44,859 nucleotides of DNA from Salinisphaera sp. Q1T1-3 (GCF_003602005.1 NZ_QZWD01000025.1:1-44859), one strand, 5' to 3'; shown: positions 7,113 to 16,386, counted from the first letter of the stretch. The notes: generated from the letters alone by a model not told the origin. Numbers and translations are program-made.

Positions 7113-8843
7113 ATGAAGCGGATTCTCATCGCCAACCGCGGCGAGATCGCCGTGCGCCTCGTGCGGGCCTGCCGCGACGCCGGCCTGGCCTCGATTGCCG
7201 TCTATGCCGATGCCGACGCCGATGCCCTGCATGTGCAGCTCGCCGACGAAGCCTGGGCACTGGATGGCACCGCCGGCGAGACGACCTATCTGGCCATCGA
7301 CAAGCTCATCGCCATCGCCCGCCGGGCCGCGGCCGATGCCGTGCATCCCGGCTATGGTTTTCTGTCGGAGAATGCCGATTTCGCCCGCGCGGTCGTCGAG
7401 GCCGGACTGATCTGGATCGGCCCCTCGGCCGAGACGATCGAAGCGCTCGGCAACAAGCTCACGGCCCGCGAGATCGCCACGCGCGTCGGCGCGCCGCTGG
7501 CCCCCGGCACCGACGGCCCGGTCGACACCCCGGAGGCCGTACGCGACTTCGCCGACGAACACGGCCTGCCGATCATCATCAAGGCCGCCCACGGGGGCGG
7601 CGGGCGTGGCATGAAGATCGTGCACAAGGCCGCCGACATCGAGGATGCGTTCGCCTCGGCCGTGCGCGAGAGCGAGGCCGCCTTCGGCCGCGGCGAGTGC
7701 TTCGTCGAGCGCTTTCTCGACCGTCCCCGCCACGTCGAGGCCCAGATCCTGGCCGACACGCACGGCCATATCATCGTCGTCGGCACCCGCGACTGCTCGT
7801 TGCAACGCCGCAACCAGAAACTCGTCGAGGAAGCCCCGGCCCCGTTTCTCAGCGATGAACAGCGCCAGCGCATCCACGACTCGGCCAGGGCGATCTGTGG
7901 CGAGGCCGGCTATGTCGGCGCCGGCACCGTCGAATACCTGGTCGCGCCCGACGGCCTCATCTCCTTTCTGGAGGTCAACACCCGGCTGCAGGTCGAGCAT
8001 CCGGTCACCGAGGCCACCAGCGGGATCGACCTCGTGGCCGAGCAGTTCCGCATCGCCGACGGTCAGGCCCTGACCGTGACCGAAGATCCACCGCCCCACG
8101 GCCACGCGCTTGAGTTCCGGCTCAATGCCGAAGACCCGGCCCGGGGGTTCCTGCCGTTTCCCGGCACCATCGAGCGCTTCGAGCCCCCCACCGGCGCGGG
8201 CATTCGGGTGGATACCGGCGTGCGCTCGGGCGCGATCGTGCCGGATGCCTTCGACTCGCTGATCGCCAAACTCATCGTCGCCGGCGACACCCGCGCCCAG
8301 GCCCTGCAACGCGCGCGCGCCGCCCTCGACGAGTTCGTCATCACCGGCCTGCCGACCGTCATCCCCTTCCACAAGGCCGTGCTGCGCGAACCGGCCTTCA
8401 CCGCCGACGACCGATTCGGCGTGCATACCCACTGGATCGAGACCGACTTCAGCGAACGGCTGGCCGCGTCCGACGAACTGGCGGCCGCCGCGCCCGAGGC
8501 CGATCGCAGACGCTTTACCATCGACCTCGACGGCAAGGCCGTCCAACTCGGCCTGCCCGCCGCACTGCTGAACGCCCTGGGCACCGCCCAGACCGCCACG
8601 GCCGACACCCACGCCAGCGACGAAGCCGACGACAATGCCGTCACCGCCACCCTCAGCGGCACCCTCGTCCAATGGCAGGCCGACGACGGCGCCGACGTCG
8701 CCGAAGGCGATGCGCTCGCCGTGCTGGAAGCGATGAAAATGGAAACCACCATCAGCGCCCCCCGAGCCGGCACCTTCGAGCGGGGCGACCAACAGGCCGG
8801 CGATGCCGTCGCCAACGGCGACGTGCTCGGGCGGATCGGCTGA
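7113..8843 (+). CDS. Biotin carboxylase-BCCP fusion
   Basis: This 576-residue protein starts KRILIANRGEIAVR, the biotin carboxylase opening. It carries the glycine-rich ATP-grasp loop GGGGRGM (161-167) and EVNTRLQVEHPVTE, then an Ala-rich linker. It ends in a BCCP domain whose EAMKMET motif places biotin on Lys542. It lacks its own carboxyltransferase. The immediately upstream PxpBC fusion is the natural partner, giving a split urea-carboxylase-like enzyme (BC + BCCP + CT). It follows the pxpBC stop by one base and is the last gene of the operon. An acyl-CoA carboxylase alpha role is the alternative, but no acyl-CoA CT gene is nearby. The 214 bases after it hold nothing I recognise. Confidence 0.93.
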   Translation: MKRILIANRGEIAVRLVRACRDAGLASIAVYADADADALHVQLADEAWALDGTAGETTYLAIDKLIAIARRAAADAVHPGYGFLSENADFARAVVEAGLIWIGPSAETIEALGNKLTAREIATRVGAPLAPGTDGPVDTPEAVRDFADEHGLPIIIKAAHGGGGRGMKIVHKAADIEDAFASAVRESEAAFGRGECFVERFLDRPRHVEAQILADTHGHIIVVGTRDCSLQRRNQKLVEEAPAPFLSDEQRQRIHDSARAICGEAGYVGAGTVEYLVAPDGLISFLEVNTRLQVEHPVTEATSGIDLVAEQFRIADGQALTVTEDPPPHGHALEFRLNAEDPARGFLPFPGTIERFEPPTGAGIRVDTGVRSGAIVPDAFDSLIAKLIVAGDTRAQALQRARAALDEFVITGLPTVIPFHKAVLREPAFTADDRFGVHTHWIETDFSERLAASDELAAAAPEADRRRFTIDLDGKAVQLGLPAALLNALGTAQTATADTHASDEADDNAVTATLSGTLVQWQADDGADVAEGDALAVLEAMKMETTISAPRAGTFERGDQQAGDAVANGDVLGRIG

Positions 8844-9057
8844 TATCGGCCGGCCGCCCTGCCGGTTCTGCAACGGCGCGTTCCGCATCCGGGCAGCCTC
8901 CGGCTTGGCGAGCCTGTCGGTGACTTACAAAAACCGGGCCCTAGACCGGAAACACTCAGATCACCGCCTGCCTCCCGGGCAACGCACGCACACCGCCTCA
9001 CGTACCACCACAGTGACACGCGATATGCATTTGGACCGATAAAGGCGTCCTCTCATC

Positions 9058-9618
9058 ATGTCCGACACTGTTCCACGAATCGAGTTGTTACAAGTCGAAC
9101 CCACCACCGTCTGGTAACGCGTCCTGGAGCCCGAGCAAATCAATCTGCGACGCCTGTGTCAGAGCATCCAGTACGCCATGGGCCGGCTGGAAACGAATTT
9201 GAAATCAACGGCAAGCGATACGGGCATCCCGAACTGGCCGATGGTCTGAGAGACAACATTGCCCGAGCGGCCAACAAGAAAACTCTTACGCTGTTGCCGC
9301 ATTTGAATAACGGCTGTCTTCTATATCGCTACGATTTCGGCGACGATTGGACACACCGGATTATCGCCCAGGATAGCGGGCTGCCGAAAACCACGCCGTG
9401 CCCGCCACTGCTCGACGGCGCCATGGCCTGTGCCCCCGAAAACATCGGCGGCCACCCGGCCGCGCCGCATTCAAGGCCATCACAAGCCACAAGGCGATCA
9501 CTGCATTCAGATATTCGGCGCGGATTTTGAGCCGACCGATTTCGATCGGGAAGCCGCCGCGGCATACTCAAGCGTATCCATGGCGCTTTCGGCCACAAGT
9601 GACCCCGCGGAGCCGTGA
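9058..9618 (+). pseudogene. Broken plasmid pRiA4b ORF-3 family gene
   Basis: Remains of a pRiA4b ORF-3 (IS1096 TnpR-like) protein are spread over three frames. From ATG 9058 the frame reads IELLQVEPTTVW and then TAA at 9115, where the family has VWRRVL. The same frame goes on as RVLEPEQINL and IQYAMG. Near 9190 homology moves to another frame (FEINGKRYG, LYRYDFGDDWTHRI, LDGAMACAPENIGG). It moves again near 9455 (AAFKAI) and near 9490 (FGADFEPTDFDREAAAAY). One stop and about three frameshifts mean no functional product. The most open piece alone is 9156-9530. Confidence 0.75.
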
Positions 9619-9676
9619 ATGCTGACGCAATTCGGCACGGATGAAACCGAGCGGAAAACACGTTAACGCGGCTGCC

Positions 9677-10243
9677 TCAATCGTCGTCATTCGCGGCCTG
9701 CCAGAACACGGACCGCGCTTGCTCGGCCGCCTCGCGCAATGCGGGGCCGATCATCGGCGCCAGCCCGAAACGCGCCCGCACAACATCGCCCGTCGGCTGA
9801 TAATCGTTCGGTTTGCTGATGTCTTCCGCGATGAATGCCATCAGACCGACGGTTGTCCAATTTTCACCGCTCGCCAGCAGATGCGCCATGGTCTGGTCGT
9901 AGCCGTTGATGCTCGCCAGAACCGAGCGCGAATTGCTCTTGGCGATATGCAACGGCGCCATCGCCGCGATTTCCGACTCGATCAAGGGTTCGGGGATATG
10001 CAGATAACGCAGCAGATACGGCAGATCCTCGAGAAAACGCTCGGTCAATGTGGCGTACGGCGCGGCCGGCAGCAGCAAAGCGATACGCGAATGCTCGGCC
10101 ACGGCGATCACGAAAGGTTTGCGACCGTAGCGCACCACGTTCGCCGTCCAGTCCCCGAGACGATTTTCCGGCGTCGGCGTATCGGTTTCGACCGTCGCCT
10201 TGAGCGACTTGAGCAGCTTGCCGGTACAGCGGAATGCGGTCAT
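9677..10243 (-). CDS. DUF6933-like protein
   Basis: This 188-residue soluble protein begins MTAFRCTGKLLKSLK and contains NRLGDWTANVVRYGRKPFVIAV and SRIALLLPAAP, followed by AKSNSRSVLASINGYD. These blocks resemble the uncharacterised DUF6933 family, from memory. The start at 10243 fits the family opening; a longer in-frame start at 10294 is less likely. It is transcribed away from the Fic gene and lies next to the broken pRiA4b ORF-3 gene. Function is unknown. Its setting in an island of toxin and defence genes is the only hint. Confidence 0.65.
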   Translation of the reverse strand: MTAFRCTGKLLKSLKATVETDTPTPENRLGDWTANVVRYGRKPFVIAVAEHSRIALLLPAAPYATLTERFLEDLPYLLRYLHIPEPLIESEIAAMAPLHIAKSNSRSVLASINGYDQTMAHLLASGENWTTVGLMAFIAEDISKPNDYQPTGDVVRARFGLAPMIGPALREAAEQARSVFWQAANDDD

Positions 10244-10537
10244 GGCAGATTCCGTGGTTCCGTTCGTGTAGAACACCAAGCGATCATGGCACACCCGAAA
10301 GCCTCGTATGCCCGGCGTAACGGGCCAACCCGCAAAACGGCCTCGACAAGCCGGCCGGTGGCCACACGTCGACGCTGCGTCTATGAATTGAGCCCAGCGC
10401 GCCTCAGGACCGGCGTCGCTCGATAGCCAGACCGGGAAATCACGTCAGACACCGATGATCACAATCGGCACGGTCGATCATCACCGCCATACACAAAGCC
10501 ATCGCCGAAACAGTCTCTGTATAGATTCTTCCCGAAG

Positions 10538-10589
10538 TTTATACACGTGGTGACAAACGTGTATATTTATTCCTTTAAAATATACACGT
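10538..10589 (+). promoter_or_regulatory. Promoter and triple operator of fic1
   Basis: The 9-mer TATACACGT occurs at 10540-10548, inverted as ACGTGTATA at 10557-10565, and again direct at 10581-10589. The first two form a perfect inverted repeat with an 8-bp spacer, and the third starts 41 bp (about four helical turns) after the first. TTTATA (10538-10543) and TATATT (10562-10567), 18 bp apart, could be the -35 and -10 boxes inside this array. The third copy ends 5 bp before the fic1 ATG. Autorepression by the winged-helix end of the Fic protein is the simplest reading. Confidence 0.6.
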
Positions 10590-10594
10590 TTCCG

Positions 10595-11668
10595 ATGGTC
10601 GCGCTTCCGTCGCTCAAACAACTCGACCCTGGACGATTCGAAACCGTCGCGATTTTCAAGCGACTCAATGCCACTACGCGTCGGCTCGCGGAGCTCAAGG
10701 GTGTGGCATCGACAATCCCGAACCAATCGATCCTGATCAACACGCTCGGCATCCAGGAGGCCAAGGACAGCTCCGCGATCGAGAACATCATCACCACCCA
10801 TGATGAGCTGTTCCGGGGCGATGCGACCGAGCCTGGCAGCTCGCTGCAGGCCAAAGAGGTCTATCGATACCGTGAAGCGCTATTCACGGGCTACGACGCG
10901 GTTCGCCGGGATCGGCTGATCACGAATCGGCATATCCAGACGATACAGGCCACGCTGGAAAGAAACGCGGCCGGATTTCGTCGCATTCCCGGCACAGCTC
11001 TGCGTAACGGTTATGGGGAAACGATCTACACACCGCCCTCGCCGGAACAAGTACCGGCTCTCATGACCGACCTCGAGGCCTTCATCAACGACGACGCGCT
11101 GTTCGCGATCGACCCATTGATCAAGATGGCGCTCCTTCACTACCAATTCGAGAGCATCCACCCATTCTACGATGGCAACGGCCGAACCGGCCGTATCCTG
11201 AACGTGCTGTACCTGGTGAAAAACGCGCTGCTCGATATTCCGGTGCTCTATATGAGCCGGCACATCGTGCGCACCAAGGACGAATATTATCGCCGGTTAC
11301 AGGCTGTTCGCGATGACGACGCCTGGGAAGCCTGGGTGGAATACATGCTGATCGCCGTCGAGCAGACCGCCGGCGAAACGATCGAGACGATTCAGGCCAT
11401 CAAGGCCGCACTCCAGCGTTACAAGCATCAGATCCGCGAACGCCACAAGTTCTATAGCCAGGATTTGATCAATAACCTGTTCATGCACCCGTACACGAAG
11501 ATCGCTTTCGTGCAGGACGAGTTACAGGTGTCTCGGATCACGGCGACCAAGTATCTGGACGAACTCGTGGCCGACGGTTTCCTGAAAAAAGAACGCCTCG
11601 GCCGGACCAACTTCTACGTGAACATCGCACTCAACGATATTCTGACCGGCGAGTCGATGACGAACTGA
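10595..11668 (+). CDS. Fic-domain protein with C-terminal winged helix (Fic 1)
   Basis: This 357-residue protein has the full Fic motif HPFYDGNGRTGR (189-200), including the catalytic His and the nucleotide-binding Asp-Gly-Asn-Gly-Arg. An N-terminal inhibitory helix S-x-A-I-E-N (59-64) makes it a class II, self-inhibited Fic enzyme that would transfer AMP to target proteins. Residues about 290-350 look like a winged helix (FVQDELQVSRITATKYLDE). Shewanella SoFic has the same architecture. The ATG at 10595 is chosen over 10547 because the longer form would translate through the operator. Target proteins are unknown. A second, different Fic gene closes the island at 23645. Confidence 0.92.
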   Translation: MVALPSLKQLDPGRFETVAIFKRLNATTRRLAELKGVASTIPNQSILINTLGIQEAKDSSAIENIITTHDELFRGDATEPGSSLQAKEVYRYREALFTGYDAVRRDRLITNRHIQTIQATLERNAAGFRRIPGTALRNGYGETIYTPPSPEQVPALMTDLEAFINDDALFAIDPLIKMALLHYQFESIHPFYDGNGRTGRILNVLYLVKNALLDIPVLYMSRHIVRTKDEYYRRLQAVRDDDAWEAWVEYMLIAVEQTAGETIETIQAIKAALQRYKHQIRERHKFYSQDLINNLFMHPYTKIAFVQDELQVSRITATKYLDELVADGFLKKERLGRTNFYVNIALNDILTGESMTN

Positions 11669-11724
11669 GTCGGCTGCCCCAGAGTACGAATACGCGACCG
11701 GCCCGAGAAGACCAAGGTACGACG

Positions 11725-12792
11725 ATGCGAACAGTATTTATCAGCTCGGTGATCGAGGGCTATCAGGAGATACGCCAGGCCGCACGCCGAGCGGTCGAGA
11801 TCATGGGCTTCAAGCCCATCACGGTCGAAACCGACCTTCCCGCAAAGGCCTACTCTCCGGAGCAAGCCTGTCTGACCGAAGTCTCGCAAGCCGATATGTA
11901 TATCGTCATCGCAGGCGAGCGCTTCGGATACCGGACCGATAGCGGCCTGTCGGTCACACAAACCGAGTACCGAGAAGCGCAGAAAACTCAGCGACCAACG
12001 CTCGTATTCATCGAGCAGGTTCAGCCGGAGGCTGACCAGGAATCGTTCATCGACGAGCTGCAGGATTATGCCGCCGGGCTTTTCCGCCGGACGTTTTCGT
12101 CGCCCGACGAACTGAAAGACGAAATCGTTCAAGCCCTCAGACAGCTCGACGAAAATCAGCGAGCCGCTTCCGAGAAAGATTTCCAGCGGCGACTGGAGCA
12201 AGCGACGGCGAGTCACCAACACGCCCGCTGGTCTTCGGATCCCAACCAGCCGACCCTGACGGCGGCCTGGTGGCCGCAACCACCACACGATATCGATCTC
12301 AGCCGGCTCGAAAACCATCTCGACGACTATTTCGATATCGCTTGCGCCCAAGGTCTCCTGGCCAAACGCGCTGGATACGAATCCGTGTCCGGACCCGACC
12401 ACGTCGGCTTCGCGAGCCAGGACCATCAGATCCGCCTGTTCGAAGACGGCCTGATCCTCTATCGCGGGATCGCAACGCCGCCGCAAACATCTCGCCATAA
12501 CCCGCTATCGGGTATGTTTGTAGCGCCTTCCCAGATTCGCGCGTACGCGCTCGCAGCGTCTCACCTGTTCGATGCAACTGGCGCCTGGTGCCATATCGCG
12601 TTGACGGGCATGTCGAACAAGCATTTCGCTGAGCCACCATCCGCCGAGCAACGCTCCATGAGCATGCCGATGATGGCGACCGAAAACGTCGCGCGTAATC
12701 GTTGCCTCATTCCGTATACGTCTGACCGGTATCAGCAATTCATCGACCGTGCGATCGACCAGTTCGGTCGCGAGCTGTCGCACCGGTTCTGA
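11725..12792 (+). CDS. DUF4062 protein with uncharacterised C-terminal region
   Basis: This 355-residue protein starts MRTVFISSVIEGYQEIRQAA and contains CLTEVSQADMYIVIAGERFGYR and VTQTEYREAQ. This is the DUF4062 pattern, a TIR-like alpha/beta fold in residues 1-95. A charged helical segment follows (100-160). The remaining 190 residues contain no ATPase or other domain I recognise; most DUF4062 proteins of defence type carry a large STAND ATPase here. It lies 56 bases after fic1 in the same direction, with AAGG before the start. A sensing or effector role in defence is inferred from fold and neighbourhood only. Confidence 0.7.
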   Translation: MRTVFISSVIEGYQEIRQAARRAVEIMGFKPITVETDLPAKAYSPEQACLTEVSQADMYIVIAGERFGYRTDSGLSVTQTEYREAQKTQRPTLVFIEQVQPEADQESFIDELQDYAAGLFRRTFSSPDELKDEIVQALRQLDENQRAASEKDFQRRLEQATASHQHARWSSDPNQPTLTAAWWPQPPHDIDLSRLENHLDDYFDIACAQGLLAKRAGYESVSGPDHVGFASQDHQIRLFEDGLILYRGIATPPQTSRHNPLSGMFVAPSQIRAYALAASHLFDATGAWCHIALTGMSNKHFAEPPSAEQRSMSMPMMATENVARNRCLIPYTSDRYQQFIDRAIDQFGRELSHRF

Positions 12793-12925
12793 GACACCGC
12801 TATCGCAAAGGGCGGTCTTTCCTGGCTACGGAATGGCTGGGTACACTCCGGCGCGATATGTTTCTTCGTCGGTCGCGCATGACAACGCCGTGCGCGGCGG
12901 TCTTGTAATCCAAAAGCTTGCATTG

Positions 12926-15097
12926 ATGAATCAGCAGACGCATGAGCAACTCAAGAGCGCGATCTGGGAGATCGCCAATCGGCTACGCGGCCCCTACCGC
13001 CCGCCACAGTATCGACTTGTCATGCTGCCGATGGTCGTGCTGCGCCGGCTCGATTGCGTGGTTGAGGAGCGCAAGGAAGACGTACTCGCCGAATACGAGA
13101 AGCTTAAATTCCAAGACTACGACAGTAAGATAAAAACCAAGCTGCTCGAACGCGCTGCTGACCGTAAGCATAAGCCTGCTCTTTACAACGTAAGCCCTTT
13201 CACGTTTGAAAAGCTGCTGGGTGATCCAGACAACATCGCAGCGAATCTAGCCGTTTATATCAACGGCTTTTCGCCGATCGCACGCAGCATCTTCGAAAAG
13301 TTCGGCTTCACGGAACAAATCGAAAAGCTCGACAACAGCGATCGTCTGTTCACCATCGTGAAAGAGATGGCCGCGCTCGATCTGCATCCGGACCGGATCG
13401 ACAGCCTGCAAATGGGCTATCTGTTCGAGCATCTGGTGATGCGCTTCAACGAGCAGGCCAACGAAGAAGCCGGTGACCACTTCACCCCGCGCGAAGTGAT
13501 CCGCCTCATGGCGAACCTCGTGTACACCGGCGAGCAGGACGTCTACACACCCGGCATTTACCGCACCATCTACGACCCGGCCTGCGGTACCGGCGGCATG
13601 CTCTCGGAATCCGAGAAATTCATCTACGGCCAGAACGAAGACGCAAATCTGGCGCTCTTCGGCCAAGAATTCAATCCAGAATCCTGGGCCATCTGCTGTG
13701 CCGACATGCTCATCAAGGACGAGGAAACCAATAATATCGCTCCTGGCGATACGCTAGGCGACGGCAAGACAAAAGACGGTTTCGAGGGGCACCAGTTCCA
13801 CTACATGCTCGCCAATCCGCCGTTCGGCGTGGAATGGAAAGACCAGAAAAGCGTTGTCGAACGCGAGCATAAAACGAACGGTTTCAATGGCCGTTTCGGT
13901 GCTGGTCTACCGCCGATCAACGACGGTTCGCTGCTGTTCCTGCAGCACATGATTTCGAAGATGCATGCCCCACCCGATGAGGGCGGCGAAGGCTCACGCA
14001 TCGCAGTCGTCTTCAACGGCTCGCCACTGTTCTCGGGCGATGCCGGCTCGGGCCCGTCGAATATCCGCCGCTGGATCATCGAAAACGACTGGCTGGATGC
14101 CATCGTCGCCCTGCCGAACCAGCTGTTCTATAACACCGGCATCTATACCTATATCTGGCTCGTCTCCAACCGCAAGCCCGAAGAACGCCGCGGTCAGGTC
14201 CAGCTCATCGACGGCACGCGCTTTTTCCAGCGCATGAAGAAAAGCCTGAACAACAAGCGGCACGAAATCGGCGACGAACAGATCAACGACCTCACACGCA
14301 TCTACGGCCGCTATCAGGACGGCGAAACCGCAGATGTCGTGATCGGCGGCGAAACCGAAAACCGCGTCGTCTCGCGGATTTTCAAGAATCACGAGTTCGG
14401 CTCTCTCAAGGTGACTGTCGAACGCCCACTGCGGATGAACTTCGAAGCCACGCCCGAACGAATTGCCCGCCTCGACGACCAGACCGCCTTCGCCAACCTG
14501 GCCCAATCCAAGAAACGCAAGGATAAAGACGCCGCCGCCAAGGAGATCGCCGCCGGTGAAGCGCTCCAAGCCGAGATGCGCGTCCTGCTTACCAACCTGG
14601 GGGCCAACGGGCGATATATGGATCGCGCGGTGTTCGAGCGCGATCTGACACAGACCGTGAAGCAAGCCGACGTCAAACTGCCCGCCCCGATCAAGAAAGC
14701 GATTTTCACCGCCCTTGGCGAACGCGATCCAGAGGCGGAAATCTGCCACGACAGCAAAGGACGGCCGGAACCGGATAGCGAGCTACGCGATACCGAGAAT
14801 ATTCCGCTACCGGACAGCACAACGCTACCGCTGCCGATGGGCTTCGGGCCGGATACGCCAAACGAAGCGTTGGTCGAAGCGTTCCGGGACGACATCGACG
14901 TCTACATGGCACGCGAAGTCTTACCGCACGTACCGGATGCCTGGGTGGACTACGGAAAGACGAAGGTCGGTTACGAGATTCCGATCAACCGGCATTTTTA
15001 TGTCTACAAGCCACCGCGGCCCCTGGATGAGATCGAATCGGACATCACGAAACTCGAAGACGAGATCGCAAACCTACTCGACGGATTGGTGACATGA
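12926..15097 (+). CDS. hsdM: Type I restriction-modification methyltransferase subunit HsdM
   Basis: This 723-residue protein carries the N-terminal HsdM helical domain, the SAM-binding motif DPACGTGGML (217-226) and the N6-adenine catalytic motif NPPF (297-300). It has a long charged C-terminal extension with a coiled-coil-like end (DEIESDITKLEDEIANLL). The complex HsdM2-HsdS methylates adenine in a bipartite site. The start at 12926 (MNQQTHEQLK) matches the family; the frame upstream overlaps the DUF4062 gene and has no homology. The ribosome site is weak. The stop overlaps hsdS by 4 bases. Confidence 0.96.
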   Translation: MNQQTHEQLKSAIWEIANRLRGPYRPPQYRLVMLPMVVLRRLDCVVEERKEDVLAEYEKLKFQDYDSKIKTKLLERAADRKHKPALYNVSPFTFEKLLGDPDNIAANLAVYINGFSPIARSIFEKFGFTEQIEKLDNSDRLFTIVKEMAALDLHPDRIDSLQMGYLFEHLVMRFNEQANEEAGDHFTPREVIRLMANLVYTGEQDVYTPGIYRTIYDPACGTGGMLSESEKFIYGQNEDANLALFGQEFNPESWAICCADMLIKDEETNNIAPGDTLGDGKTKDGFEGHQFHYMLANPPFGVEWKDQKSVVEREHKTNGFNGRFGAGLPPINDGSLLFLQHMISKMHAPPDEGGEGSRIAVVFNGSPLFSGDAGSGPSNIRRWIIENDWLDAIVALPNQLFYNTGIYTYIWLVSNRKPEERRGQVQLIDGTRFFQRMKKSLNNKRHEIGDEQINDLTRIYGRYQDGETADVVIGGETENRVVSRIFKNHEFGSLKVTVERPLRMNFEATPERIARLDDQTAFANLAQSKKRKDKDAAAKEIAAGEALQAEMRVLLTNLGANGRYMDRAVFERDLTQTVKQADVKLPAPIKKAIFTALGERDPEAEICHDSKGRPEPDSELRDTENIPLPDSTTLPLPMGFGPDTPNEALVEAFRDDIDVYMAREVLPHVPDAWVDYGKTKVGYEIPINRHFYVYKPPRPLDEIESDITKLEDEIANLLDGLVT

Positions 15098-16383
15098 GCG
15101 GCGAATCGTCTTCTCCTGACGCTCGAACCCAAAGACGGCTTCGCTTTGATATGCGGGTCAATCCCGTTAAATCTGAGCTAGAACTGCCGCCGGAAACCGA
15201 AGTGTCTTTCGTCTCGATGGATGCGGTCGGTTCGCTTGGCGGCCTGCGTCTCGATGACATCAGACCGCTCGCGGACGTTTATGACGGCTATACCTATTTT
15301 AGGGATGGCGATGTCTGCGTCGCGAAGATCACGCCGTGTTTCGAAAATGGCAAAGGTGCGCTTGCAAGTGGTCTGGCCAACGGTGTTGCCTTTGGCACCA
15401 CGGAACTGCATGTTTTACGACCTCGCCCGACACTAGACGCGAAGTTCCTTTTCTACCTCTCGATGTCGCATGAATTCCGCTCACGCGGTGAGTCGGAAAT
15501 GCTCGGCGCCGGAGGACAAAAGCGCGTACCTGAAGTATTTCTAAAGGATTTTCGGCCCACACTGCCGCCCCTCGAAGAACAACGCCGGATCACCGAGCTC
15601 CTCGACGAAAAAACCGCTCGAATCGACGCGCTGATCGAAAAGAAGCGCGCGCTTCTAGATCGGCTGGCTGAAAACCGCCAAGCGCTGATTACACGGTCCG
15701 TCACTAAAGGGCTAAATTCTGACGCACCGATGAAGCTTTCTAGTATCGATTGGCTTGGCGAGATTCCTTCTCATTGGCAAGTTAGGCCATTAAAAAGGGT
15801 AGCGAAATTAGAGAGCGGCCACACACCTGACAGAAAAATAGAAAGCTATTGGGAGAATTGCACGATCCCATGGGTTTCACTGAATGACACCGATGCCCTT
15901 CGTCAAAACGACTATATCTCTTCAACAGCGTTCAACATCAATGAGCAAGGCTTAGCGAATTCCTCCGCGAGACTACTTCCCGCCAAAGCAGTAGTTTTTA
16001 CTCGCGACGCCACAATCGGCGAAAGTGCAATCACTACCTGTCCTATGGCTGTATCACAGCACTTAATCGCTTGGCTTTGCAACGAAGGCCGAGTGCTCCC
16101 TGAATTTCTGTTAGCCGTTATCTACGGCATGACTGGTGAGCTAAAAAAACTCACGAACGGATCAACAATCAGCACAATCGGACTAGCGGACGTAAAATCG
16201 ATTCGAGTCGCGCTTCCGCCAGTTGAAGAACAAAGAGATATCGTGGAGTTTGTGTTCTCCGAAATAGAGAAAATCGCTAGTATCGCTGCAAAGGTTCGAA
16301 CGTCTATCGAGCAACTCAGTGAATACCGCGACGCTCTAATTTCCGCGGCGGTGACTGGAAACATACGTTCGTTAAACTCTTAG
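15094..16383 (+). CDS. hsdS: Type I restriction-modification specificity subunit HsdS
   Basis: This 429-residue protein has two target-recognition domains, each followed by a conserved helix: LPPLEEQRRITELLDEKTAR after the first and LPPVEEQRDIVEFVFSEIEK after the second. The first domain starts abruptly at the N-terminus, as in many HsdS proteins coupled to HsdM by ATGA. Bases from about 15715 onward are clearly richer in A and T than the first half and than hsdM or hsdR, and use different codons. The second recognition domain therefore looks like an import, a usual way for these systems to change specificity. The recognition sequence cannot be predicted by eye. Confidence 0.95.
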   Translation: MSGESSSPDARTQRRLRFDMRVNPVKSELELPPETEVSFVSMDAVGSLGGLRLDDIRPLADVYDGYTYFRDGDVCVAKITPCFENGKGALASGLANGVAFGTTELHVLRPRPTLDAKFLFYLSMSHEFRSRGESEMLGAGGQKRVPEVFLKDFRPTLPPLEEQRRITELLDEKTARIDALIEKKRALLDRLAENRQALITRSVTKGLNSDAPMKLSSIDWLGEIPSHWQVRPLKRVAKLESGHTPDRKIESYWENCTIPWVSLNDTDALRQNDYISSTAFNINEQGLANSSARLLPAKAVVFTRDATIGESAITTCPMAVSQHLIAWLCNEGRVLPEFLLAVIYGMTGELKKLTNGSTISTIGLADVKSIRVALPPVEEQRDIVEFVFSEIEKIASIAAKVRTSIEQLSEYRDALISAAVTGNIRSLNS

Positions 16384-16386
16384 ACT

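Noticed and set aside
7056-8888. 610-codon open frame opposite the biotin carboxylase gene
   Set aside because: It mirrors a strongly recognisable gene in GC-rich DNA, is Gly/Asp/Val/Ala-rich and shows no domain. The same holds for long frames opposite glpD (25222-26820) and clc (39210-40883).
8925-8955. GGGCCCTAG near 8937 as a possible remnant of the repeat family
   Set aside because: Only the last few bases match the repeat end and no partner end or core is nearby.
9641-10426. 261-codon frame opposite the DUF6933 gene
   Set aside because: Arg/His-rich, no domain, and it runs through the spacer before fic1; the minus-strand frame has conserved family blocks.
12793-12925. Terminator and promoter between the DUF4062 gene and hsdM
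   Set aside because: ACCGC/GCGGT could pair over 5 bp and TACACT resembles a -10 box, but neither has the supporting T-run or -35 box.
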